From: Ectocarpus siliculosus
Taxonomy: Eukaryota; Sar; Phaeophyceae; Ectocarpales; Ectocarpaceae
Assembly: GCA_000310025.1 (NCBI GenBank)
Contig: FN649735.1
Coordinates: forward strand, 2,381,418 to 2,445,417
Direction: 5' to 3'
DNA length: 64,000 nt
The position numbers were made by a program, and so were the translations under genes. The notes beneath the pieces were generated by a model. It was not told where the DNA came from, did no database searches, and was given only the letters and a program-made list of their open reading frames with translations. This document shows positions 1-14,957 of the stretch, in pieces. Each line of letters starts with the position of its first letter. The first letter of the stretch is position 1.

Positions 1-466
1 CAAGCAAGGTTCTGGGCTACGTATTTCATTTGTATCAACACGACGACAGCAGCTGTCAGTGTAGTTCAGAAAAATACTCAAAAATCTAAAACATACATTC
101 GCTATCTACTTGTTGTGGTAATCCTCCCAAAGCCCGCGAGCACGGGCGAGCATTGGGCCACCACGATGCCAGTTCGTGGATGATGGAAACTCTTTTTGAG
201 AGAGGTCGCTGCGTGTGGGTGGTGGGGGCGAGCGAGCGGAACAACACATGTGCACACGCCTGCACGGGGCCCCGCAACATGAAATAAATGGCCCTTGTTC
301 CGCTGTCCCCTGTCCCCTCAACCTCAACCGCTCGCTGCCGCGCCGGCTGTCCTGTGTCCGGCTTCTCTTGCACTCTTTCGGAGCTCGTCTATCTCGTCAA
401 GAGATAACTCGCCCCGTATTCAGCAACCATCAACGCAAAACCCCTAGCAACACCACCACTAACACC
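1..466. other. Upstream region of alpha-tubulin
   Basis: No gene is recognised here. The last part is the likely promoter and 5' leader of the tubulin gene; the stretch just before the ATG is A/C-rich (ACAACACCACCACTAACACC-like), a common eukaryotic leader composition. Short open frames on both strands show no family resemblance. Confidence 0.5.
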
Positions 467-3359
<2,893 letters not shown>

Positions 3360-4454
3360 TTTCTTGCCCCACGGACGCGAATTCAAAGAACGCGGCAATA
3401 ATGCCGTAGATGGTTTGGTGACAGTCGTCCCCATTTTATCAATAAAAATCTTCGGTTAACTCACATCTTTTCGACGCAAGTCAACAGACGACAGCAGTAG
3501 TGGTGGTACTTGTACATGACGTATTTTCGAATCTGATTGTGTGACGCGCCACCCCTGCCCGTCTTTGGGTACCGATGCTGTGACGGTGTTTTTTGGGGGG
3601 GCGCCGTAGATTCCGGTGTATTTTCCTTCTTGGGACTTGTGACCAAGCCGCCGCTCCTCGGCACCAAAGGGGGGAGACACAAGAAATTTTCGTTCGTTTG
3701 CCGTGGGAAAGAGCGATTTACAGATTTTGTCGCCGTCTTGGTGTTGGTATGGTGAGCGGCGTTGCTTTTCCTCGGCTTTTCCACACATTCTTGTCGTCCC
3801 GCCGCAGTATGCCCTGCTCAGGGCGAGCTTCGGTCGACAGAAATTGTAGGTGATGGTGTTTTGGTACTTTCGGATTCACACTTGAACGGCCTCCACACAC
3901 ACGGTGTAATAAAATGCAAACAGGATATACATTGGTTTGGGCGAAAGGTATGATGTTGTTCGGGAGGTGGATGGTAGACGTCGTGGATCCTGCAGCAGAG
4001 ACAGAGAACCTTCTCGTCTCCGCTTGCACCCACATGACCTCGAGAACAACACAGCTATTCCTGTGGGTGTCAACCCCATTCATGAAGTCACCGCGCGTTG
4101 TTTCGACCCCCGCCACCCAGGCCTTGTCGTTGCGGTTGTCTTCATTGTAAAGACCTGTCTTTCCGGCCTCCGCTCAGAACGTTCTGATATCCGACCTGTC
4201 TAACTGAGGCGGACGCCCTTCGTGCTCACAGGCCAACTGCCCGACAAAGGGTTCACATTGCTGTACCAGAGTCACAGTTTGGGTAAAAAAACCCGACCCA
4301 GACAAAACGTCCCAAACGCGATAGACGAAAATACAACGAAGAACAAGAATGAAAAGGCCTTTCACCAAGCAGTGCAAAGCACCAATAAATCAGGCGCACA
4401 GGTACGCCATGAACCGGAACGAATTGCTCGATGGACCATCGAATCCAGGTCTAC
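3360..4454. other. Convergent intergenic region, tubulin/TRM11
   Basis: This region holds the 3' end of the tubulin transcript and, from the other side, the expected 3' UTR of the TRM11 gene. No protein-like ORF, tRNA or clear repeat was seen. Confidence 0.5.
3441..3446 (+). promoter_or_regulatory. Polyadenylation signal of alpha-tubulin
   Basis: A canonical AATAAA lies about 80 bp after the tubulin stop codon, in a stretch that turns A/T-rich. Assignment rests on the hexamer and its position only. Confidence 0.6.
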
Positions 4455-7400
4455 CTAAGTTTGGTCCATCTCGCCATCGAGTGCCGGTCCATCCAATTCC
4501 TTCTCCAGCACGATAAGCCAACGGCACATGTTTGGGCTGGTCATGCGCTGCTTCGTCGTGTACACCACCGCCAAGCGTGCCGGGTCTCCCGCAAGATCAC
4601 CTTGACTCATCTTTTCGAGCAATCCTGTCGGCAGTCTGTCAAGCCGCGCCTCGGCGCCTCTCAAGGGCAGAAAGAAACACAACCGTCCGCCGGGCTTGAG
4701 AGATGACCTCGCTAGTGCAAGGAGAGACCAGATGACTTTACCCACGAGATCTTTTGCGCTCGCTTCTGCCCTAGCGCCACCCCCCGCCTTCCACTCCGAG
4801 CCGGCTTCACTAGCGGCATGGGCGGTCGAATCGATACCGGCTGCGGGCAAGACCGAACCCGCCTCCTCATGCCGCCCAGATGTCTTTGTTGCTAGGCTGG
4901 TGGTGACGACTTTGGCCTTAATGTTGTACGGTGGATCGGTGACAATAGCGTCGTAAAACCTGAAGGGGCGACGTGGGGGCGACGAGGGCATCGTTCTAGC
5001 TGAATGGAGCGTTCGCCTACCCTAGCGGTACCTAGGATAGCCTACCTGTAAAGTGCGAATGAACATGTGCACTTTCCCAGTGAAAAACGTTTCGTCCCGA
5101 AGGGCTTTGCGCTAGGCAAGAGAGGCTTTCCTCTAGGTAAGGGCACCAGGGTCCTTACCAATTATCAACTTCATCTAAACAGTAATGCTTGGCCCCTAAA
5201 TATGCAAACAAAACAGTGGCAAGAAAGAGGCCGTTCTACAGGAAACTCGATTCCGGTTGAAGGCCTCCACGCAAGTAAGTCAAAACGTAAACCACTACCT
5301 GTACAACACATGTTGAAAACTCGCCAATGCACAATAGTAAATAATGATGCAACATGCCTCTGTTCGTTCGACGGAGCAAAAGACCAGCATCTTCCATGGT
5401 GAAATTCACGGTGGAGAAACACCCCTTCCATACATGAGCGCACAGTAGAAACACAGCTGTGCACAAAGGACGCGGATATCAAACCGATCTCTTACTCGGG
5501 TCTCCGGACAGGAGACTCTTCGTCCCCAACGTCTGCCGCAACAAGCGTAGGAGCGGCAACGCCCAGCGCTTGAAAGTCCTGATAAATCTGTTCGAAGTCT
5601 TCACGGTCGGCTTGGCGCACCCCCCCTTCTGCGCCCGTGTCGCCGCCAACAAGTGCTCCAGCTTCCTCGCTAGCGGTAGCCGGGCCACTCACGTCGCTAC
5701 CCCATGTTTTCGCGCCCATGTGCGCCGCCGGCAGCAGGAGGGAGCACGATCCGCAGAATGGGTCCAACACTCGAGAACCCGGTCGGACCTTGCTTGGCGA
5801 TAAAAACGAGACAAGGACGAAACGCGACAGAGATTGCGTGCGACTGACTTCCGTACTTTCGTCGTTTTCGGGGGACAGCCTCTATTTCTGCTGTGCGTAC
5901 GTGAGAAAATTTGAGTGTGGGTTCCTTTCACCACGGGCCTGATGCTGTAGAAAGTTGCGGAAACTATCCGCTTTGAAACTCCCGGATTCGCGACCTAACT
6001 GTAGGGATGCATCGAGTTCTTGAAGGCACCAACAGAGGTTACAAATTGCACCTCAAGGGTCGACAAGCTCTAAACAGTGCGCCAATGGTACAAGTTTCGT
6101 TGTGCCTACATGTCTCTACGGGTCGCCAAAAAGCCCACCTTAGCAAGGTTCGCCATAATCAGCGCCACCTCTGGCTCGATTGCCGTGGGTCCGCGACACC
6201 TTCGCCGATTGAGCGCCAACGCGCCCAAAACGCCCCTGGTTGGGCGCCTCCCGCATCCCGTCGCCATGACCGTCCCGCCCACCCCTACGGCAGCCCCAAG
6301 TTGCAACTCCCGACAGATATAAAACGTGTTCTCTCTCCTCCTTCTCGCTGCTGCGGATGCTTCGGCGCGTTCTCGGACATCTCGCGGTAGATTTTCGGCG
6401 GGGGGCGGGCAAAGATCCTCGATGATCCGGACGCGGATATCGCTATTCACCAACTCGATCCTTCCGCAAATCAACGCGGAGAAAGCAACGTGGGTACCAA
6501 GCGTTTCAGAATAGTTCACACGGTGATCGTGGGCAGGCATCAAGCTGCGGAGGTTCGACGAAGTCCACGACATGCGCACAGCAGTGAGGCCCAAAATCCT
6601 GGTGTTGCTACAATCTTGTCGTCAAGGGCAACATTCGGAACATTACTAAGGTTAGCACACCAGTGTATGCCCGCTTTTCATGAAATGTATGTTAGCGGTT
6701 CGCACAGCACACCTACGTCAATTGAGCGTCACTGCTGTAGAGGAGTGGTTTCGGGTAGCTGGTGTTTGGTTTAACGTACGCGGACAAAGTTGTGCACCGT
6801 GCTGACTATTGACTACAAATTGCCCCACGCTACAGAAATCAACTGATTTCGGCTACATGCCTTCACCTACTCGGTTTTGCGTGCCCAATAGTAACACATG
6901 TTGGTAATGTTGCGCATGAAACATAAAGGGGAGATTGCATTGCTACCGCGCGAAAATCTTCAAGTCGCAACGTGTTCAGACTAATCGGCTTGGCACGAAA
7001 AAACGAATGGGCATAGTACGGTTTGCAGAAGAAATACACTTCGACGGCATACGCGCGTGGCAAAACAGAAAGGAAACAAAAGTTTCGTGCGTACCTTGGG
7101 CCCTTCAAGAACGAGGACAAAAACGTCTCCACGGGACCACCGGCGAGAGCCTGCTGTTCTTCTTTATTGAGGTTAGACCGGCCGTAGCGTGTTACCCCCA
7201 GAGACCAAGAAGCGTTGCCGGCGTGCTGAAGAAAGCGACCCGACCTGAAATAAGACAAGCAAAAGCTTCTCGTTGTCTTTATACATCTCGACTCTTGTCT
7301 GCTTTGATATAGCCCAAAACACCGCTTAAACAAACCGTCAAGAACCGGCAACGTGGACGCCATCGCCCGACACAGCAGAGAAAAGCATGGACAGCGTATC

Positions 7401-8414
7401 GGGCCTCGAAACCTGGAACAAATACCCCGCATACCTTCGAAGACCATATAAACTACGCAGCATAAACACTTCTCCCCGCGAGCATATGCGCTTACGCGGG
7501 GGTAGCTTGAACCGACTTGTGAATGGCTTACCGGCGTATCTAGAATCTTCGGGCTATGCTAGTGCACGAGTGCATGCTAATTCAGCTGGTTACTGCTTGT
7601 CCAGTCCGCAGGCTTCAGCCCAAATGAACAGACGGCCCAGATGTGGACCCAGTGACAGGCGGAAATATGCCCGGTATCAGGTATATCGATGACAACACAA
7701 ACTGCTTTATTGGAGAAGCCTTGCCGGACTGCAGCGCACATTCCGTTCGATCAACCTGTTGCTTCTCTCACTTGAATGCATCCCTGATGGCGTCCTCCCG
7801 GTTCCGACCATGCCCCCATACTTCGAAGAGCCCGTGCAGCAAAACGCACCTGATATCGTGCCGTGCGGCACACCGCAAAGAGCGTCATGAGCAAAATTTA
7901 CACAGCGTTTAGCGGATTAGGTAGGTGTTGACGACTCGCTGGGTAACAGCAGAGCGTAGGCGTGTTGCACAGAAGTAGATACGACCTCGAACCTGACACT
8001 CTGTTCCAAGGACGAGGGTGCTGATTGTATCCTTCGCAAACGACGCCAACGCAGAAGGAAGGAATCCGCGTTCTGACCACCGGATGGGCGATGACAAGAT
8101 TTCCACTCTCGCATCAGCTCGTAGAACTAACAGCGGTACTGCATGGAGGCATCGAGGGAAGATACGAGGGGTGCGCACCTCGAAGCTGCCTCCGCGATTT
8201 CCGCATCGTCCATCCGCGAGTCTACCCACTGGAAAACATCGGAGCCGTCTGTTTGTCGCAGACGTAGCATGTCCTGTTGTTCCGAGCGTTTCGTTTGTGT
8301 CGTCGAAGCGATGAGCTCTTGCGGTGCCAGCTCGAACTTCTCGTAGGGCCCAAAACCACTCGTGTGCCGCGATCTCCCTCTGTGCCCGGAGAGATAAACA
8401 CAACGACGAATCAT
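4455..8414 (-). CDS. TRM11-type tRNA (guanine-N2)-methyltransferase, six exons
   Basis: TRM11 (human TRMT11) with TRM112 methylates G10 of tRNA to m2G using S-adenosylmethionine. Exons on the minus strand: 8414-8179, 7849-7772, 7244-7095, 6544-6139, 5788-5496 and 4959-4455. Phases agree throughout, giving 555 aa. The N-terminal THUMP-like part carries VLLHGLFEVWGHGR, matching the family FELWGHG motif, then the KEEQQ segment. The middle has GRIELVN and GPTAIEPEVALIMAN. The Rossmann methyltransferase part has motif I VLDPFCGSCSLLL and the catalytic motif IV TDPPYN. The family usually has G-G in motif I (DPFVGTGS), so GSCS is a small deviation. The protein is longer than the human one because of A/G/R-rich inserts in exons 4 and 6. 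The start at 8414 is the first in-frame ATG of an open exon and is the weakest part of the model; a further 5' exon between 8.4 and 9.2 kb is possible. The gene is divergent from the amine oxidase. Confidence 0.88.
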
Positions 8415-9292
8415 GAAGCTGTTTGGGCAAAATTGTCCAACACGTGATTACAAGTGTTTCTGCGGGCCAGCCCCCCCCGCTCGCTTACAATCATCAGGGA
8501 AGTATTTTCCCACAATGTCGACGGACAAATGCACGTATGCATATTGAGAGGCACGTTCCATGTAAAGGAGCACTGCGTTGACCGGTGCTTCTCTCGGAAG
8601 GCAGTATAGCTCTTGTTACCTGGGTTTGCAGGAGCTCACCTGAACGCAACCAATCTCAGAGATCGCGTGCTGGCCGATAGCGCGTTGATCCTACGGAGGG
8701 TGACCAAGGATAGCACGAAGCGGGTGCCCCTCATCCTGTTGTTATCGTGCGGCACGCCAACAACTAATCTACGAAGCATGGACCGTCACAAATCAAGCAC
8801 CGCCTCCGTTCCCCATCAAGCAGGCCGTATGCATTCACACAACTCTTACAGACCTACGGTGTGCAGGAGCTATACAGCAGCAGTAGTCGAGAGGCTACAC
8901 GAACCTGTGAGTCGTTGATGGGCTTGTGACCATTCAAATCACTTCTTCGTTCCTTGTCCCCGGAAAGTGAAACGAGGCTTTCTCGTTGTACCGCAGCACA
9001 CCAACACCCCCTGCCGATCTGTCGACACTTCAATCAAACGTGCACTTGCTTCCCCCAGCCAACTGTACGCTGGGAGGTGAACAGGTTCTGATATTGTATG
9101 TAACACAGCTGTTGTTGATATCGTTGTGTTTTTCCTCCGTCGGCTGATCAAGCAGCAAGAAGCTGTTTTTGGTGTGCAAGTTGCCAGCATTTTCCCCCCG
9201 CTTTCGCCCGCACCCACCGCAAATTGCCAGTTGCCAGTGCCAGATCTCCCCGCCACCCTCTTTCGCTCTCCTCTTCGGAAGCGCGCACAGGG
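8415..9292. other. Divergent intergenic region, TRM11/amine oxidase
   Basis: This is likely the shared promoter region of two head-to-head genes. It contains a TACAGCAG-type motif near 8873 and a pyrimidine-rich leader just before the amine oxidase ATG. An additional 5' exon of TRM11 could be hidden here; I did not find one that matches the family. Confidence 0.45.
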
Positions 9293-12200
9293 ATGGTCGG
9301 CGTTGTTATTGTCGGGGCTGGGTTATCAGGCTTAGTCAGCGCCCTCCACTTGCTCGACCGTGGAGTGCCAAGTGAAGCAATTACCATCCTGGATGGGAGG
9401 GAACGGGTTGGCGGGAGGCTTGAAGCCCACCAAGGTTTGAATGCTGAAATACATAGAACAACACACATATTTATCCAACGAAGTGGCGTCCGCGCAGCAA
9501 CAAGGTCGACTTATATTCAAACCTTTGCTCCCGAAGATCCTCTACATGTAGGTACTCTGGGGTTCAGCAGCATCTCTCGCACACCACCGTTGCTTGTCTA
9601 TGTTCGTGAACCCCAACAGGAAGAACAACGCCACTTTTTCTGATTTCCTCCCTGCACCCTGTTACCAAGGTGTTGACATCGGGGGCGCGTGGTGTTGGAC
9701 CTCTGCGCACCACCAAATGCCCGCTCTGGCGCAGAGATTTGGGGTGGCACACTTTCCGCAGTACGACGAAGGTGTCCACGTCATCGACTACGGGAGCCAG
9801 AAATCGGTTGCCAGGTAAAGAACATACTGTAGTCTACGCTTGGCGGGATGACGAGATCCGAGACGAAGCAATAACAAGGCGACATATCTTCGTACCGACA
9901 AATCTAAGACTTGTAGAAAGGATGGGCCCGCTGGTGTTTCGGCATCGTTATGCGGAAAAACACAAAAAGTACTTCGAAGTACATACCTTCTGCCTATTGT
10001 CGATTATTGGGTGCAGGAATCTCTGACTCTATCTCTGGCAACAGCCAGGTTGTAGACTGGTATGTGTATGTATGTAGTATTACCACCACCCCCTTCGCCA
10101 AGCCCCGTCACGGTCTACGGTCGGATGTTGTTGCCCCTTCGACGACCAGGGGCTGCGAGTTTCGCCCTACGCGCTCGACGTACCTGCTTCTCCATGGTAC
10201 ATAGCTAGTCTAGCAACTGTGGTGCAACGCTCGTTGTCGCGCGCTGTCTGCAACAGAACTCGACAGCCAATGGACTCTCCCAAGGTGCGCTTCCAAGGCG
10301 GGGCGGCGGCCGTGACGGATGCCCTGGCTAGCCACGTACGCGCCAAGGGGGTAAAGATTGTGCTAGGCTGCGTGGTGAACAAAATATCTACGACCGATGC
10401 CGATGCGGTGCTGGTGGAGGGTGTAGAGGTGAGAGGGCTTTATATGCGGCGCGCTTCAACCACTGAGCAAGACCTGCCTCTTTTTTTGTGAATGCGCGCG
10501 CCGCGTGGTTGGTTGTTTGCCGGTGCTCGTTTTGCGCCACAATGCAGCTCAGCTCACGCGTGCCATCAAGTAGACGTCCCTGATCACTCCCCTTTGTCGA
10601 GCTCCGCCGGGTAGATGATACCAAGTCGAAGTTTGCACGCGGCGTTTTCGAAAACTATTTACCTGCCCACCATGGTACAATAGTAAGTGACGAGAACATC
10701 CGTCCGATAAGAGAGCTCATGCCTGCCACTTTCCTCTCTGGCGTGGTCACCGTCGTCGTCTCCAAAGCTGGCCGAGCCGAGAAGTTGGAGAGCCGGTGCC
10801 GCACTGCTGGCGATTCCTCCCCGCCTTATCCTGCCGCCGCTAATTTCGTGGGAGCCAAGCTTGCCGGCTGAGCTCGCCGAGGCTGCGGGGGCAACTCCAA
10901 CGTGGATGGCAGACACCACCAAGGTGCAACAATATCGCGGTTTGGCCACATTTGAAGCGCTATGCTCGAAATTTCATAACGCAAAATCACAAGAGGTCGA
11001 ACACGGGAGTCGGGGCCGCGCTCCACGTCCACATGACAACGTGGTTATTGGTTGATGGCATGTTTTGCTGGACGTACGCGTGTTCCACGTAAGGCCCTCC
11101 CAACCTCCGTGTTTTTCTGTCACGTTAATTGCCCTAGGTTCTAGTGACGTATCCGCGTCCGTTTTGGAGGGAGCAGGGTTTAAGCGGGACCGCAATGGGC
11201 TACGGGGAGGGGCCCATCAACCAACTCTACGATTCGTGTGGTTCAGACGGCAGTGAACCCCACGCGCTTTGTGGGTTTATTTTTGGCGCCGGGGCGGACC
11301 TTCCTGGCGATGACACCCTAAGGCTGCGGGTGAGCACACGTTTGTTTCGACAAGGGAGCCATCGATCTACACTCGTAGTGTGTATGTATACTAGCGCCAT
11401 GTTGTCGGAGCGTGGTGGGCCACACACTTCGAGTGCGAAGCATCTCGAGGCCGCTGTGTCCCATGTCGGTCCTCGTACTGATTCGGAATGTCACCATCCA
11501 TCGGCCAAGCGCACCATTTGTGGGGGGCCTTCCGTGGCATCCATCTGCGCCTTTTGCCACCGCTAGGTGATCGAGCAGCTCGAACGGATGTTCGGCGCTG
11601 AGGCCAGGTCTGCTCTGAGCTTCTCCTCTCATCGCTGGGGGGAGCAGCCCTTGACAAGCGGAAACGGAGGTGGCACAGGCGGAGGACACGACGACATGGG
11701 AAAATCTGAGCTGAAGATACCGTTCGTGAGTTCGACCAACGCGGTTCGCAGCATGGCGTATCTATCGCCTGTTTCTTATAGATCAACACCGAATGGTTTC
11801 TTGGATCTGCTTGCGGTATCGATCAAATGAGTGGGGTTGACGTGTCATTGGGCGTCTTTTTCCCCTGGATGATCATTTTCGTCTCTTGTGCTCTCCCGCC
11901 CGACCCCGTCGCACTGTTGACGGCCAACATCTCCACAACATCTCCTCAACACCATGACAATACCAACGACGTCAACAGGGCTCGGCTTCACATGGCGGAG
12001 CTCCTCGTGTCTGGTTATCCGCGGCGGAAACTGATGCGAGGCACGCGGGACTGATGGAGGGTGCTCTTGTGGCCGGAAAGAGGGTAGCGGAACAGGTGCG
12101 TCAGCATCAAGCTTCGATCGCGGCGGGTTCAGCACGATTTTTTTTTTGCGTGTCAATCAAATGTGCGTGTGTGTGCACCCTCTTTCTTAGAGTATCGCAG

Positions 12201-12846
12201 TCCGACGAAACATCGGCGGGATAATACCTCTGCCCAGGCGCTGGTCGCTGCTACTGAATAGTGGTCCCTCGGTCACCTCCTGGAAGGAAATAGGCCGCCC
12301 CTCTGCAAACGGAAGGAGACAGAATCCCGATGCAATAGCAGAAACACCGCGGATGGTTGCATCGCAGAGGGGTACCGCAAATAGCCACGTTGTAGGATAG
12401 AGGCCAGTGTTGCTGCTATTCCACACTCTCTCTCTTCTATGCAGATGGATGCCCCTGCTGCTCCTTAACCGTGTCTTGCTTTCCTTTTCCCCTTCCGTTT
12501 CGGCGTTTGTCGTTTGGGCAGAGGGGGCGGGGGATATCGCACCTCCTTTACAACGTGTCTCTTCGTTGGGAACCCAAACAAGCAGCAGTTGTCCTCGCAT
12601 GTCCATCCGCCTCGTGCTGCCTCCCGCCTTCATTTGATTCAGTACGGAAGTGTGGATGTACCACGCACCTCTGCCTTGATGAGGGGTCTTCGAGGTGTGC
12701 GAGCAAGCCCAAATTGCGTGACTGACCATCTTTGTCTTTGTTGTGACCAGGTAATTCTCGCAGGGATCGTGGCGTCAAAGCAAGACAGCGAAGCAGCCAA
12801 AGAAGAAGAGGCCACGTGTACGGCGTCGGGAGGAAATGCGCTTTAG
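9293..12846 (+). CDS. Flavin-containing amine oxidase, partly resolved exons
   Basis: This is an FAD-dependent oxidase of the monoamine oxidase/polyamine oxidase family; the substrate cannot be told from sequence. The start ATG at 9293 opens directly on the dinucleotide-binding fold VVIVGAGLSGLVSA, followed by ERVGGRL. Supported exons are 9293-9434, 9670-9814 (DIGGAWCW), about 10267-10428 (VRFQGGAAAVTDALA), about 10794-10923 (AIPPRLILPPL and ATPTWMADTTK), 11138-11329 (YPRPFWREQGLSG), 11567-11725, 11979-12095 (HAGLMEGALVAGKRVAEQ) and 12751-12846 with the stop. The motifs appear in family order, and the phases of neighbouring exons agree where tested. One or more exons are missing from the model between 9815 and 10266, and between 10429 and 10793, where the family has its substrate-domain strands. 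The late motif RVWLSAAETDARHAG replaces the common FAGTET. I saw no N-terminal signal or transmembrane tail. The final exon is A/E-rich and not conserved in the family. Confidence 0.82.
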
Positions 12847-14957
12847 GCTAACCTATGTCATGCGCCGTATTGGCCACGAAGCGAAAGACGAGCAGCACCC
12901 ACGGCCTCCTCTTGGACAATGGTTAGTGACTAGGCTGGCTGCTGCTGTTTTCCTTGGATCCAGGCTACAAAAATTGACCACATGTATGCATAGTTGGCAG
13001 GATTTTTTTTGCTGAACGCAATGGGTGTTGAAAGCGCTACATTCGTATACTGAAGTTCGTGTGTACTCTTTGAGGGAAGAGAGTGCTGCACTCTTCTCGC
13101 GGTAACAACCGAAGGCAAGGACCGCAGGAGGGGTGGAGGGAGGGGCACCCTTCTGTGTGATCACGGATTGGAGCAGCTCATACACGGCAGATGCTGTGGG
13201 TGGTGTAAGCGCTGATTCAAAGTGACGGGTAAAAAAACGGAACGGAGCAGCGTCTCGATCGAACTGCCGAGAGAAGACTACGGGGGTGTTGCCGAGTGTC
13301 CAGAGATGTTTCCTCGGATGCACACGTATTTTTGCCGGTTTTTGCAATAGACATGCGATGCAGGTCGTTGAATGTCTTGGCACAGTCGCGTGACTGACTG
13401 CGTGTTGGAAGGTAGAGAGTCTACAACATTGCGGTTCTAACTGATGGCGACACCAATGAAACAAGACCAAAGTGGCTCGAAGCGTGGATGTTGCGGATTT
13501 TTGGGATGCGTGCTCATTTGCACACCAGCTCGACGCGTACCGATGGAAAATGTGCGGTTGCACGGACGGTGCAGCCGAAACACACGGAGCAGTTGATGGT
13601 ACAGCAGTGTGTGCATGCACGCGAAACACCTCAAGATGCATGTCTAACACTCATCAGTGTTGGGAGGACCGTGGAGGACGGTCATAATTAGTCATGCCTC
13701 CTGCGAAAACGCCCGGTCGATCTGGATTGCTTGCTTGTCGGAGATGATTGGGTCGTTTGACATATCATGGCATAACCATTTTTGCGGACAATAATCTTTG
13801 GTGCTTGCAGTACGTCGCCGGCAACGCCCCAAGCAAGATGCCAACGATGGCTGTCTCGGTGCAGTCGTCTTCTCACCGCTGGTTTGTTATGTAAATGGTG
13901 TTGCTTATACAAAACTGCCCAAAAGACAAGGACGAATACCAAGACATGCCACGCCTTTTCCCCCCGTTCATGCCTACAGTACCTGCAAGAAGGGACGGTC
14001 AACCCCATACAGAGATAAACAAAAAATAATCAACCCGGTAAGCCACACATGATCGTGCAGACATGACACTCGTCACCTGCTACGCTACACTTGGCTCGTC
14101 GCTGTCACCGTACGCGTGGTACATCGTGCTCCAATTTGGTGGCGCAGGGCACGTTACAATCAAAACCAAGCAGTGACCCAAGTGAGTAGTCGGTTGGGTA
14201 CAGGAGGGGCGAACTATCTGGGCCGCCACACATCCGCGGCACAACATAAAAAATCTCCACGCGTCACCGATTGGGGGTTGTTGTTCAAATTCATCCCGAA
14301 ATGCACTTCACGGAGGCCTGTTGTTTTCCTTCTACACCCGGGTTTTCCCGCCCAAACCCTTGAACATCCACCGAAAAGACGCGATTGGTGCTAGACAACA
14401 CCATCACCATCTTGTCTCTCGCTCAATCGACCACGCCAGGAAGCTCGCAACAGGACATGCACTTCACCCACCCACCCCCCTTCCTCTCTCCCGACTCGAA
14501 GCACTCCACCTGCCGGTAAATCTTCCGAGATAAAACGCTCGTCGCGCCTTCTTCCCAGAGGTCGTCGGTTCCTGAAATTACCTCGAATCTGCCACGAGCC
14601 TACTTCCCGTTCCCAACCTCGCCACGACTATCCTCGACGATAACTTGCCCCCCTTTGGGAGCGGGAACGTGCCGGCGTCTGCGCAGCCAGGGTTGTCAAC
14701 TCGGAGGGCTTGGAAGTACGATACAGCACCGGTCTTAATGACGTAACAATCGACCTCAACTTTGTCGGGCGTCCATTTTCCCAGAGGGCGGACCTAATTT
14801 CCCGACAACCCATCTCTCCCTCACCACACAAGCTTCTCACGCAGGAAGGAGCTTGACTCGAGACAAACGCAAATCCGGAACGACAACCCACACAACCCAC
14901 AACTGCTGTTACTACCCTTTCGCCCCCGCTGCCAGACCAGACGATCGCCACAAAAGC
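12847..14957. other. Convergent intergenic region, amine oxidase/TM9SF
   Basis: This is 2.1 kb between two gene ends. Long open frames occur on the minus strand (for example 12853-13650), but their composition is unbiased, with many C, H and S residues, and no family is recognisable. No tRNA or inverted repeat was noticed. It probably holds the 3' UTRs of both genes. Confidence 0.45.
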
